From NCBI GenBank assembly GCA_037447655.1, contig JBBHKE010002950.1:1-62000 (forward strand): a stretch of DNA of 62,000 bases, written 5' to 3'. The notes beneath the pieces were generated by a model. It was given only the letters and a program-made list of their open reading frames with translations, had not been told where the DNA came from and searched no databases. This DNA is from Zygnema cylindricum. Taxonomy: Eukaryota; Streptophyta; Zygnematophyceae; Zygnematales; Zygnemataceae. The first letter of the stretch is position 1, and each line of letters opens with the position of its first letter. The position numbers and the translations under genes are program-made. This document shows positions 22,664 to 33,180 of this stretch, piece after piece.

Positions 22664-22794
22664 TGTTGTTCGAATGCTGGTGTCGGTATCATTCAAAAAA
22701 TTGCACTGTGTTTCAAGTGACGACGCGTGTCCCTATAGATATATTTTTCGCCGTCCTATAAATTTGTTGAGACTTAAAGCTTTCAAAAAATACA
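22664..22794 (-). mobile_element. 131-bp LTR remnant between two copia interiors
   Basis: It runs TGTATTTTTTGAAAGC...TTCGAACAACA on the minus strand, so TG...CA ends are kept. It follows a polypurine tract (gctttaggggag) and precedes Z gag. The start resembles Y LTRs and gacacgcgtcgtcac matches their interior, so it looks like a Y-type LTR with a large internal deletion. The following tagttgcgtatgtc could be a decayed primer-binding site. Confidence 0.5.
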
Positions 22795-22956
22795 CTCCCC
22801 TAAAGCTTTTTACTCATTATGCTAACGTAGCTATGATGTCGTACTAGCGCAGCATCGTAGCATAGCAACGTAGCAATTTTTGCAAGTCACCTAGTCCCAC
22901 TACATCCCCGTTGTTGGACTAGCGCAACATGGCAGTATAGCAGTGCAACAACTCAG
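22795..22956 (-). repeat. Polypurine tract and 75-bp tandem duplication downstream of Y4
   Basis: The minus-strand polypurine tract is at 22795–22808. Between it and the RNase H stop, ctagcgcagcatcgtagcatag...tcccactacatcc occurs twice about 75 bp apart (22843 and 22918). Confidence 0.5.
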
Positions 22957-24125
22957 CTATTCACTTAATCCCACTACATCCTTAGAATACTTCAACTTAG
23001 GAGCAAGAAGAGCTTTAGTGAGCAAATCTGCAATCATTTTAGCATCTGGCAAATAACAAAATTTAATCACTCTAGAGAACACTTTTTCTCTTACAAAGTG
23101 TAATCTTACATCCATGTGCTTGCTTTTGAAGTAGTGAATCGGGTTAGAAGCAATGGCAATGCCAGCTTGGTTATCACACCAGATCACCTGTGGACCGACC
23201 TGCATATATTCTGACTTCATTGTTGATTGTGGCGTGACCTTTTGAAGTTTGCTGCTCCAATAGCAAGTCCTGTTCCCAATTTGCACAACGAACCCGGTGG
23301 TGGATTTTCGGCTTGGCATGTCGCCATAGCTCGCATCACTCCATGTTTGCAGCTTCACTTCTCCTCCGCCTAATGTGAGTTTTAGGTCTTTGGTTCCTAC
23401 CAAGTATCTCAAAACTCTTCTTGCCACATCATAGTCTGAATTTCTCGGATTCTTTAGACTTTTGCTTAGTACCCCAACTGCTGCAGCAATATCTGGACGG
23501 GTACAATTCATGAAATATATTATACTTCCCACTATTTGTCTGTAAGGTATCAGTGTCATAACATCATCCTCCCGTGACTCAAAAATTTAACTGACAATAA
23601 ATCCTGGTTTTGTTTCTTTCCCTTCTAACTAATGTCAAAACTCTATTGGTCTTACACATCTTTTTCCCCCACGCATTCGATATTCATCTAACATGTTTCC
23701 AATAGCCTTCTTTTGAGTCAGTTTTATTAATATGTTTTTCTTGTCCCTTTCTACCTAGATACCCAAAATATATTTTGCCTCACAGAGGTCTTTCATCTCG
23801 AACCGTGAGTTTAAAGCAAATTTAATTTTGTTAATTTCGGCTATTGATTTGCTAACTAATAGTAAATAATCTACGTACACTGCTATGTATACTATTCCAT
23901 CCTCTCTTTTTAAATCATAGACGGAGTAATCAGAACTTATCCTTTTAAATCCTAGGCTAGTTAAGAATTTGTCAAGTTTTAGATTCCATTGCCTCGGGGC
24001 CTGTTTTAGGCCGTACAAAGATTTTAGCAGTTTGCATACTAAGTGCTCTTTTCCTGGTTCTGCATACATTTCAGGCTGCTGCATGTAAATGGTCTTCTTG
24101 TCGTGCATGTGTCTAATCAAACCAA
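22957..24125 (-). pseudogene. Copia family Y (Y4) RT–RNase H fragment
   Basis: It starts inside RT (KKTIYMQQPEMYAEPGKEHL, then SLYGLKQAPRQWNLKLD) and has the catalytic box as YVDY instead of YVDD. A frameshifted connection leads to YRQIVGSIIYFMNCTRPDIA and RNase H (TWSDASYGD, MKSEYM, WCDNQAG, HMDVRLHFVREK), stopping at VGLSE. About 20 residues between KSEYM and the PQVIW block are deleted. The 5' part is absent; unassigned sequence begins near 24125. Confidence 0.85.
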
Positions 24126-25320
24126 GAAACATGCAACCTAACCAACTGGCGGGTAGAAATCGTGGAATAGACAATAGCAAAGCACATCCCGAAGCAAAAA
24201 GAATATTAATACAAAGCTAAAATGAATATGACAATGTAAAAATGAGATAACAGGTGGAAAGGATAAAAGGTGAAAGGTGAGTGAGAAGACTAAGCCGATG
24301 GGTAGCCACTAGGCTCCACGGTCTGGGCGTATTCCTTACAGGAGTTAGGTCTAGGATTTCGAATAAAGAAAACAAAACCATAAAAATGCAAGAAAACAAC
24401 AATAAAAATCTTCGGAGAATCCGAGATAACCGGATCGTGGCACGCTGATTATAGAAAATTACAACCAGAAAACAAGCAATGAAAATATGCAGAGAATCCG
24501 AAATAACCGAATTCTAGCAAACAATTAAAAATAGCAACAAGAAAATACAAGTAAGCAACGTTAAAAATCTGCACAAAATTCGAGAAAACCGGATTTTGAC
24601 ACACTAGTAACCAATTGCAAAAAAATGATAATAGAAAGCAAGCGATTGGAAGTTATATAGAATCCAAGATAACCGGATACTAACAAACCACCAGCAAACT
24701 CCAACCAAGGCAACGAAAATTAGACAAGAAAAATTCAAACACTAATTCACCACAGGCATCCACAAAGGTTCAGAAACAGCCTGAGAAAGCAAGCAGAATC
24801 CACACTAAAAGAGGTTGTTGAAGGGAAACCGTGCGGACTCTGGCCGAAACCGAGTGAATTAACTTGTAGGTCTTACAATGAAAGTTTTATGAGAAAAGAG
24901 GAAAGCTAAACCCTCAAAAAAACTAAGGCAGAAAAAGCCTTGCAGGGAAAAAACTGACAATTTGACTAAGGCAAAAGACAAGGGAAAAAGAGAGAAAGAT
25001 CTAAGTCCTCTTCGACCAATTCCTGTACTCTCAAATTATGAGATTACGAACCTAACGCAATCGTCTAAGTACTAACGAAATAACCAAAGTACTACTTTCT
25101 GACATTTGCTAACTAGCCAATCATGTGAGAGTATTTCACTGTACAATTTGTGACTAGTTTGGGTTCTGGCCAATAAGCGACCAAGACCATATGCCTACGT
25201 TACAAAATTCACAATCCGCGGATTAAAACCCTTCCTAACTACATGTATGCGTGAACCTACATGGGTTCACGACTTCAATGTGAACCAAAAATCGAAGCGC
25301 CAACAAACGCTGATGATCTT
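24126..25320. other. Unassigned stretch holding an ~80-bp tandem array
   Basis: No recognisable protein. It separates the truncated Y4 from a Z-type LTR. The only structure I see is the array at 24390–24690. Confidence 0.4.
24390..24690. repeat. ~80-bp tandem repeat, four copies
   Basis: agaatccgagataaccgga recurs at 24416, 24493, about 24575 (aaattcgagaaaaccgga) and 24659 (agaatccaagataaccgga). Spacings are 77–84 bp, each preceded by an aaaaat.tgc-like word. Non-coding. Confidence 0.65.
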
Positions 25321-25324
25321 TCTC

Positions 25325-25764
25325 TTTCCTACAATGGTATTTATATCCTTCCTAAACTAACACTGTTCTTCTTTGAATATAACGAACTAAGCTACATCGG
25401 ATTGAAACATGCAAATTTTGCTTACTAAGAAATTTGAATGAGTTTGAAATCAAGAATTTGAATTTCAAAGTTCTTCTGAGTTACACCGGACTTTCCTGGT
25501 ACTATTTCAATTTTCAATTTCCCGCGGTACTTTGTCGTTTTGATATCTTTTGCAGTGACGTAGTAACTTTTAGAATTTGACTTGGCATACATTTAAAAAT
25601 ATTTATTTGACGTGAAACTTTTCAAAAAAAAACGTCGTACAAAAATAGTGAAACGTTTTTTTACCAACATTCGTTGGCGTCTATAGTTCCGTGATTTCCG
25701 TGGTAACTATTTGTTACATCGACGAGTAAAGTTTATCACTACAGATTGAAGGTAAATCCAATAA
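25325..25764 (-). mobile_element. Family Z-type LTR (minus)
   Basis: It matches 18370–18800 along its length, ending gattgaaggtaaatccaata. It abuts a truncated X interior at about 25765 with no polypurine tract or primer-binding site between, so it is a solo or broken LTR. No convincing 5-bp duplication was found. Confidence 0.6.
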
Positions 25765-27156
25765 TTAGTGGCAAAAGGATTTACAAAAAAGGAGGGTATC
25801 GACTACGAGGAAACCTTTGCCGCGGTCGTCAGATTTCCCTCCATCCGCATACTTCTCAGTCTGGCAGCAACGGAAGACATGGAGGTGCACAAGATGGACA
25901 CCAAGACAACCTTTTTGCATGGAGAATTAGAAGAGGAGATCTTCATGCGACAACCTGAAGGATTTGTGGAGGAAGGAGAGGAGAGTAAGGTATGCCGGCT
26001 GATTAAAACTCATTATGGTTTGAAACAGGCACCAGGATAGTTGAATAAGAAGCTTGATGAGTTTTTTTACCGGTCTAGGATATATCCGGATCAGCTCAGA
26101 TCACTCAATCTATGTTTTTGAAGATGAGGAAGGTGTTATATTTTTTGCAATATGTTGATGATTTACTTGTTTTAACTAAATCAATGGAAAAAATGAATAA
26201 AATGAAAACCGATCTTAAGGGGAGATTTGAAATTAATGATATGGGGGAAAAAAAACATATTTTGGGAATTCAAGTAAAAAGAGATAAAAAAAGAAAGATT
26301 ATAAGATTGACTCAAAAAGAAGCAATAGGGAACATGCTTGAAAAATTTTAGATGGATAAAGCTAATAGTTTTACAACTCCAATGGAGTTAAAGAAGGGAA
26401 ATGAGGGGGGTGAGGAAGAAAGAGTCATAGTTTTAGAAAAGGAATTATCTCTTGAAGAACAGAAGTTCATGCAGACTATTCTTTACAGGCAAGTATTGGG
26501 AAGTCTAATCTGTTTTATGAATTGTACCCGACCAGATTTAGCTGCGCTATAGGAGTGCTGAGTAAAAGTCTAAATGCTCCCACTAAATGGGATTGGGAGG
26601 CAGCTAAGAGAGTCTTTAGATATTGTTAGGAACTAGCGATCTATAGTTGCATTTTGGTGGGGAAAATATTGACATCACTTCTTGGAGTGATGTCATTTAT
26701 GGTGATGCTTCGATGAGGAGATGTACTTCAGAATACAAATTATAGGCGGGTGATACATAGGTGGGTGATGGGACTTGCTGTTGGAGTTGCAAACAACAAA
26801 AGGATATTGCTCAGTCTACCATAGAGGCTGAGTATATGGCCTCTTGCTCTGCTGTAAAAGAATTGATGTGGGTCAAGTCTTTGCTTGGTGAGCTTGCTCA
26901 CCTTAAGAGTGGTGTGCATAATTTTTTTTTGATAACCAGGCAGCAATCGCTATTTCTACCAATCCTAAACATCATTCTAAAGCCAAACACATGGACATTA
27001 GACTCAGCTTTGTTAGAGAGAAAGTAGAAAACAAAATAATCAGTTTAGAGTACCGACCAGATAGAGAGATGGTAGCAGATATGATGACCAAACCTGTGCC
27101 TTCCTCTAAGCTAATTTTTTGCAGGGAGAAGCGTGGTCTAAAATTGAAGATTGACT
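25765..27156 (+). pseudogene. Copia family X (X-a) RT–RNase H interior
   Basis: It begins within RT (AKGFTKKEGIDYEETFAAVV) and continues MDTKTTFLHGELEEEIFM, HYGLKQAPG, an intact QYVDDLLVLTK box, FEINDMGEKKHILGIQVKRD and MNCTRPDLA. Then come frameshifted RNase H pieces (CCWSCKQQKDIAQSTIEAEY, then HMDIRLSFVREK, MVADMMTKP). Stops interrupt after QAPG and EKF. RT copies RNA to cDNA; RNase H removes the RNA strand. It is cut at the left by the Z-type LTR. The sequence is very close to X-b, with which it shares the LTR that follows. Confidence 0.85.
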
Positions 27157-27171
27157 AAAAAAAAAGGGGAG
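27157..27171 (+). promoter_or_regulatory. Polypurine tract of X-a
   Basis: aaaaaaaaaggggag sits immediately before the LTR TG at 27172 and is the expected plus-strand primer site for reverse transcription. Confidence 0.75.
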
Positions 27172-28216
27172 TGTAGAAATTGATGGCTTGTTTAGTATTT
27201 TCTAGGTCTAAAATAAAATACAGAAAAGAAGCGAAGGCAATCTGCCTCTAACTTCTCTCTTCAACTCCACACTTGTTGCAGTCACTGAAAGTCAGAGATG
27301 AAGCTAAATTGATGGCTGCCTATGCTATCATGAGATTTACAGGTAGTAGATTAGTTGATTTATTAAAAGTAAAGTTGTCGAACACAAGATTTGATTCTGG
27401 TACCCACCGACCATCAAAGCCGCTGGTAGCCAGTAGCTCTATCCATTTAGTCTATGACTAGTGTTAGATTATATAGTGTTTGATAATTAGATAAATATTT
27501 CTACACTGACAAATTCATTTAATGGAAACTATTTACAGGAGACATAGGTTCGGTTATGTAAAAGTACAGATTAAGGTACGAACAAGAAACTTGTACCGCG
27601 CATTTGTTTCGATAGCGGAATAAATACCGCGCAGGTATTTATTACGGCTACGATTAAATCTGCATTTAATCGGACTGTCGAAATAAATGCCGAGATCGCG
27701 AAAGAGGATTTTGGCGGTTTTTTATCATCGCCACAACAGATGACACGTGGCAGAATAAAATCCGATCGCGGCATCTACGGGGATTAAGCGAACAAATCCG
27801 GGTATACCACGTGGCGACATTTAGGCCATGTCATACTGTATCCTTACGGAAAGTACACCGGCAATTGTACTTTTGTGTACGCAAGAGTAATATGATTAGT
27901 TTTGTACATCAGTAGATATAGTTTGTGAGAAAGATAGGACTTAGAAAAATTGGTAGATAGTACCCTCTCTCCTAGAGAGCTTCTGTACAAAAAGTCAGCT
28001 TTGACCCTCTTTAACTTCCTGCTTAGGGGAAAAATTTCATAGATTCTTTTAACTATCATCTCTAGGGTGTTTTGCCTTCACAGAGGTGAAGGTGATCAGT
28101 GATTTTTTTGGCCAGCGTGGTAATTGTTCTTGCTGAAACACAAAGAGGTCAGAGTTATCCTAGAGGCTTCTTACAAGATGTCCTTTCTAAGGACCTATGG
28201 AGGTCTCAAAGTTTCA
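27172..28216 (+). mobile_element. Family X LTR, 1045 bp, shared by X-a and X-b
   Basis: It runs TGTAGAAATTGATGG...GGTCTCAAAGTTTCA. The start follows a polypurine tract and the end is followed by a primer-binding site, so a single LTR is both the 3' LTR of X-a and the 5' LTR of X-b. It contains one copy of the atttgtttcgatagcg dyad (27600) and G-box-like gacacgtggca and accacgtggcg. The last 20 bases contain an in-frame ATG (28197). Confidence 0.85.
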
Positions 28217-31200
28217 AGTTATGGGCCCATCCTCTAATGTACCCATCTCTAATGGAACTGGCTTCATATACTGGGAATGTATGATGATAAGAGCTCTATG
28301 GGAGAAAAGGTTTTGGGGGACAGTGAGTGGACGACTAGGGCGTCCATCAAATCTTAGAATCCCTCCAAGGTTAGGAGGAAGCAGATTCACAAGAAAAGAG
28401 ATCCATCTTCAACGAAGGAGACAAATGAAGGAGAGGTGGTGGACAAAGGAACAAAAAAGGAGACGAGCACACCAATAGCATATGGTTCAGCATTCATGTC
28501 ACCTATTCCGAGGAACGAGGAGAATGATACTGATACTTGGGATTTCATCAATATGGCGGCAAAGCACTTCATCCTCCGCCATCTTACTCAAGGGCTTGCA
28601 TGTCCTCATTTATAGGTAAAAAGGGCTTCCGATCTTAAGATGGCTCTCATAGAGATGTACTGAAGTGGTACGAACATTTGGCTGATCACAAAGTTAAGGA
28701 GTATGTATACAAACAGGGGAAGATGTTGGATTTTTGCAATGAGATTGCTACACTTTCCATGGAGCTATAAAGTGCGGGAAAAGATTTCAGTGAAAAAGAG
28801 AAGGTTAACTGTTTATTGAAGAAGTTACCCGATGAGTTTTAGAACATAATCAACCGTGTGCAGGACTTGCCGGATTAAGGTGGATATGGAACCCAGTGGT
28901 AGGGATGATTCTCGTTCGAGAGAATAGGATTGAGATCTGAAGGGGAGGAAAGAGTGGGCAAGCCTTGGCAGCTGCGACCAATTGGAGGAATAAGGATTCT
29001 CGGAAACTGGTCGGAAATTATGGGGGGAGGGAGCAGAAAAATCAGACCGACGAGTTTGAACCAAGGGCTCCCAAAGGTTTATTTCATTTTTGTAAGAAAC
29101 CTGGGCACTATATGGCAGAGTCCACTAAGCTACGAGCCCGGTTAAGAAAAGGGGAAAGAATAAATTGGTATGACGAGAGGAAATATGCTGTGAGGACGGT
29201 AAAAAAGTGAAATCCAGAAGGTTGAAGTGATAGCTCATTGGGCCATGAAAAGAGGTAGGCACAGAAGTCCAAAATACCACAGGATGCACTTATTGGGTGA
29301 AAAGTGGCGTGGGGACATCAGGTACCTCTGATGTATTGTGGCAAACCTGTTCTGGCGTGCAGAGATTGGGGAGAATGAAGTCACTGCTTGAAGGGCCAGC
29401 CGAAGTAGAAATGGCTTTTGTGGCATTACGTGGCATGTGGCAAAACCTTGGATGGAACAGATAAGGAGAGATGAAAAGGATGGGAGTGGTGGAAGGGATT
29501 CAGTTCAGTGAGAGTGATAATATAAGTGATTGTAGTAGATGTGCCCAAGGTAAAGCACATAGATTACCCTTTCCCAAAACATCCACCTATAAAGGAGAAA
29601 AAATTCTAGATTTAGTACCCACAGATATTTGGGGACTGGCTAAAGTGCCCTCACAGGGGGGGAAGAGATTTATGATGACTATCACTGATGATTAGTCTCG
29701 GTATTCCAAAGTGTAGTTTTTGAAAAACAAGTCAGAAGCTCAGGATTGTTTTAGACAATATAAAGCATTGAGCGAAAAACTCCATGAAACTCCAATCAAG
29801 AGAATAAGGAGTGACAATGGTGGAGAGTATACATCTAACTAGTTTGAGGAATTTTTGAGGGAAAATGGAGTCCAACACCAAAAGACATTTCCAAAAAACC
29901 CGGAACAGAATAGAGTAGCTGAAAGACTAAATAGGACACTAAGTGATAATGGTAGAAGCATATCGTCAGATAAGAAAATAGGAAAAAGGTTTTGGGTAAT
30001 AGCAATGAACTGTGCTAATTACCTCAAAAATATTGTTCTTACTTTAACTATAAAAGATCAAACATCTTAGTAGAGATGGACAAGACGCAAAACTAGACAT
30101 ATCTCATTGAAGGGTTTTCGGCAGTCAGTGTTTAGTCTAGATACAGATCGGTCTAATTCAAAGTTAGATCTTAAAGGAAATTCGGGATACTTATTAGGAT
30201 ATGATTAGGATGTTAAAAGATATAGAGTTTATGATCTAAAAAAAGAAGATATAATCTTAGTAAAGTATCTAGTAGTTATCGATGAAGGAAACTCTGTGGA
30301 TCCCTTTAAGTATACAAAGTCAGTAAAAATAAGATTTAAGTCAGAAAATTCAGATTACTTTGAGCTTCCAAACTATCCAGGTTTTAGAGAAGATGACATT
30401 GTTGAAGGTACAAATTAGACCGAAAAGGACTCGGCTGCGGAAACTCCAGTGACAACTCTACCCGAAGCGGAAGACGTGGTGGAAATTGATTCGGAATCAA
30501 GGTATAGGGGAGAAGCCAGATTTTTCAAAAGAACCCACGAGAACCATCTATTCCGGCCACAGATTTTGAGAGGGGAAGGAGAAGTAGCAAAAGATTGCAA
30601 GAAAAATAGGTTAATAACAAGGTAACAAAACTATCTCATCAAGATGAACCTCAATGTTATGGAGAGGCGATGACTTGTCCAGAAAGGAACCGGTGGAAGA
30701 CAGCCATCAATAAAGAGATGGCCTCAATTATGGCAGTCGATACTTGGGAGCTGGTGGATTGTCCACCTAACCGAAAACCAATCGGTTGTAAGTGGATTTT
30801 CAAATTATAAGTGAGCCCAGATAACACAATTGAGCGCTACAAGGCTCGATTAGTGGTAAAAGGATTTACATAAAAAGGAGGGTAGCGACTACGAGGAAAC
30901 CTGTGCCGCGGTCGTCAGATTTCCCTCCGTCCGTATACTTCTCAGTCTGGCAGTTACGGAAGACATGGAGTGCACCAGATGGATATCAAGACAACCTTTT
31001 TGCATGGAGAATTGGAAGAGGAGATCTTCATGCGAGAACGCGAAGGATTTTTGGAGGAAGGAGAGGAGAGTAAGGTATGCCGGCTGATTAAATCGCTTTA
31101 TGGTTTGAAACATGCACCTCGACGGTGGAATAAGAAGCTTGATGAGTTTGTTATCGGATATATCCGGATCAGCTCAGATCACTCAATCTATGTTTTTGAA

Positions 31201-32124
31201 GATGAGGAAGGTGTTATATTTATTGCAATATATGATGATTTACTTGTTTTAAGTAAATTAATGGAAATAATTAATAAACTGAAAACCAATCTTAACGGGA
31301 GATTTGAAATAAATGATATGGGGGAAGCAAAATATATTTTTGGAATTCAATTAGAAAGAGATTGAAAAAGAAAGATTATAAGATTGACTAAAAAGGAAGC
31401 AATAAGGAACATGCTTGTAAAATTTCAGATGGATAAAGCTAATAGTTGTACAACTCTAATGGAGTTAAAGAATCGAAGTGATGGGAGTAAAGAAGAAGGA
31501 GCCATAGTCTTAGACGAGGGAGTATCTCCTGAAAAATAGAAGTTCATGCAGACTATTCGTTACAAGCAAGTAGTGGGAAGTCTAATCTATTTCATGAATT
31601 GTACCCGACAAGATTTAGTTGCAACTGTAGGAGTGCTGTGGGGAGAATATTGGCATCACTACATGGAGTGATGCCAGTTATGGTGATACTCTGATGAGGA
31701 GATGTACTTCTAGATATGTATTATATGTGGGTGATGGGGCTTGTTGATGGAGTAGCAAACAACAAAAGGTTATTGCTCAGTCCACCATGGAGGCTGAGTA
31801 TATGGCCTCTTGCTCTGTTATAAAATAATTGATGTGGGTCTAGTCTTTGCTTTGTGAGCTTGGTCACCTTAAGAGTGGTGTGCAGAATTAATTTTGTGAT
31901 AATCAGGCAGCGATCGTTTTTTCTACCAATCCTAAACATCATTTTAAAGCCAAACACATGGACATTAGACTTAGCTTTGTTGGAGAGAAAGTAGAAAACA
32001 AAATAATTAGTTTAGAGTACCGCCGAGATAGCGAGATGGTAGCAGATATGATGACCAAACCTCTGCCTTCCCCTGCGCTAATTTTTTGTAGGGAGAAGTG
32101 TGGTCTAAAATTTAAGATTGACTA
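28197..32124 (+). pseudogene. Copia family X (X-b) polyprotein, gag to RNase H
   Basis: The frame starts at ATG 28197 in the LTR (MEVSKFQ), passes through the primer-binding site (VMGPSS) and goes on to NGTGFIYWECMM and KRFWGTVSG; later gag pieces include TWDFINMAAKHFILRHLTQG. The zinc knuckle has lost two cysteines (LFHFCKKPGHYMAES). Integrase shows TDIWGLAK, a stop after ITDD, RSDNGGEY and NRVAERLNR. RT shows MDIKTTFLHGELEEEIFM and SLYGLKHAPRRWNKKLDEF, and its catalytic box lost one codon (IYDDLL for YVDD). RNase H lacks its first third (the first Asp region) and keeps CDNQAAI-like and DMMTKPLPSPALIFC near 32070. Many stops; not functional. Confidence 0.85.
28218..28229 (+). promoter_or_regulatory. 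Half-tRNA-type primer-binding site (X-b)
   Basis: gttatgggccca is a 12-nt perfect complement to the anticodon arm of plant-type initiator tRNA-Met (ggcccauaac region), not to its 3' end. It lies one base after the LTR CA. The ATG at 28221 lies within it and in the gag frame. Confidence 0.75.
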
Positions 32125-32138
32125 GAAAATAAGGGGAG

Positions 32139-33169
32139 TGTAGAATTGATGATTTGTTTAGTATTTTCCTTGTCTAAAATAAAATGCAGAAAAGAAGCCA
32201 ATGCAGTCTGCCTCTAAGTTCTCTCTTGAACTCACACACTTGTTGCAGTCACTGAAAGTCGGAGATGAAGCTAGATTAATGGCAGCCTATGCTATCCTGA
32301 GATTTAAGGGTAGTAGATTAGTTGATATACTGAAAGTAAGCTATCTGACACATGATTTGATCCTAGTACCTACCGTCCGTCAAAGCCGCCAGTAGTCGGT
32401 TGCTCTATCCATTTAGTTTATGACTAGTGTTAGATTATATAGTGTTTGATAATTAGATAAACATTTCTACGCTGACAAATTCATATAACGGAAACTATTT
32501 ATAGGATACATAGGTTCGGTTATGTAAAAGTACGGATTAAGGTACGGACAAAAAACTAGTACCGCGCATTTGTTTCGATAGCGAAACAAATACCGCGCAG
32601 GTATTTATTACAGCTACAATTAAATCTGCATTTAATTCGACGGTAGGAATGAATGTCGAGATCGCGGAGAAAGATTTCGGCCGTTAATGGTCATCGACAC
32701 GTGGCAAAATGACATTGGATTGCGGCATCTCCAGTGATTAATGGAGCAAATCCGGATATAACACGTGTCGACATTTAGGCCATGTCGTACAGTATCGGTA
32801 CAAAAAGTACACCGACAGCTGTACTTTTGTGTACGGAAGAGTAATATGATTGGTTAAGTACATTAGTAGATCTAGTTTGTGAGAGAGATAGGACTTAGAA
32901 AAATTGGTAGATAGGACCCTCTCTCCCAGAGAGCTACTGTACAAAAGGTCAACTTTGGCCCTCTAAAACTTACATCTCAGGGGAGCAATTTCAGAGATTC
33001 TTTTTGCTATCAACTCAAGGGAGTCTTGCCTTAATGAGGTGAAGGTGATCAGAGTTTTTGTCTGCCAACGTGGCAATTTTTCTTGCTGAAACACAAAGGG
33101 GTTAGAGTTATCCTAGAGGCTTCTTGCAAGCTGTCCTTTTTGAGGACCTATGGAGGTCTCAAAGTTTCT
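32139..33169 (+). mobile_element. Family X 3' LTR of X-b
   Basis: It follows the polypurine tract aaaataaggggag (32126–32138) and starts TGTAGAATTGATG, closely matching 27172–28216 throughout. The end reads GTTTCT rather than GTTTCA. A family Y LTR begins 11 bp further on. Confidence 0.85.
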
Positions 33170-33180
33170 CCCCCCTTTCT

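Noticed and set aside
24217-24402. Possible tRNA/SINE head on the minus strand (gagcctagtggctaccc)
   Set aside because: A-box-like only; no B box at the proper distance and no cloverleaf.
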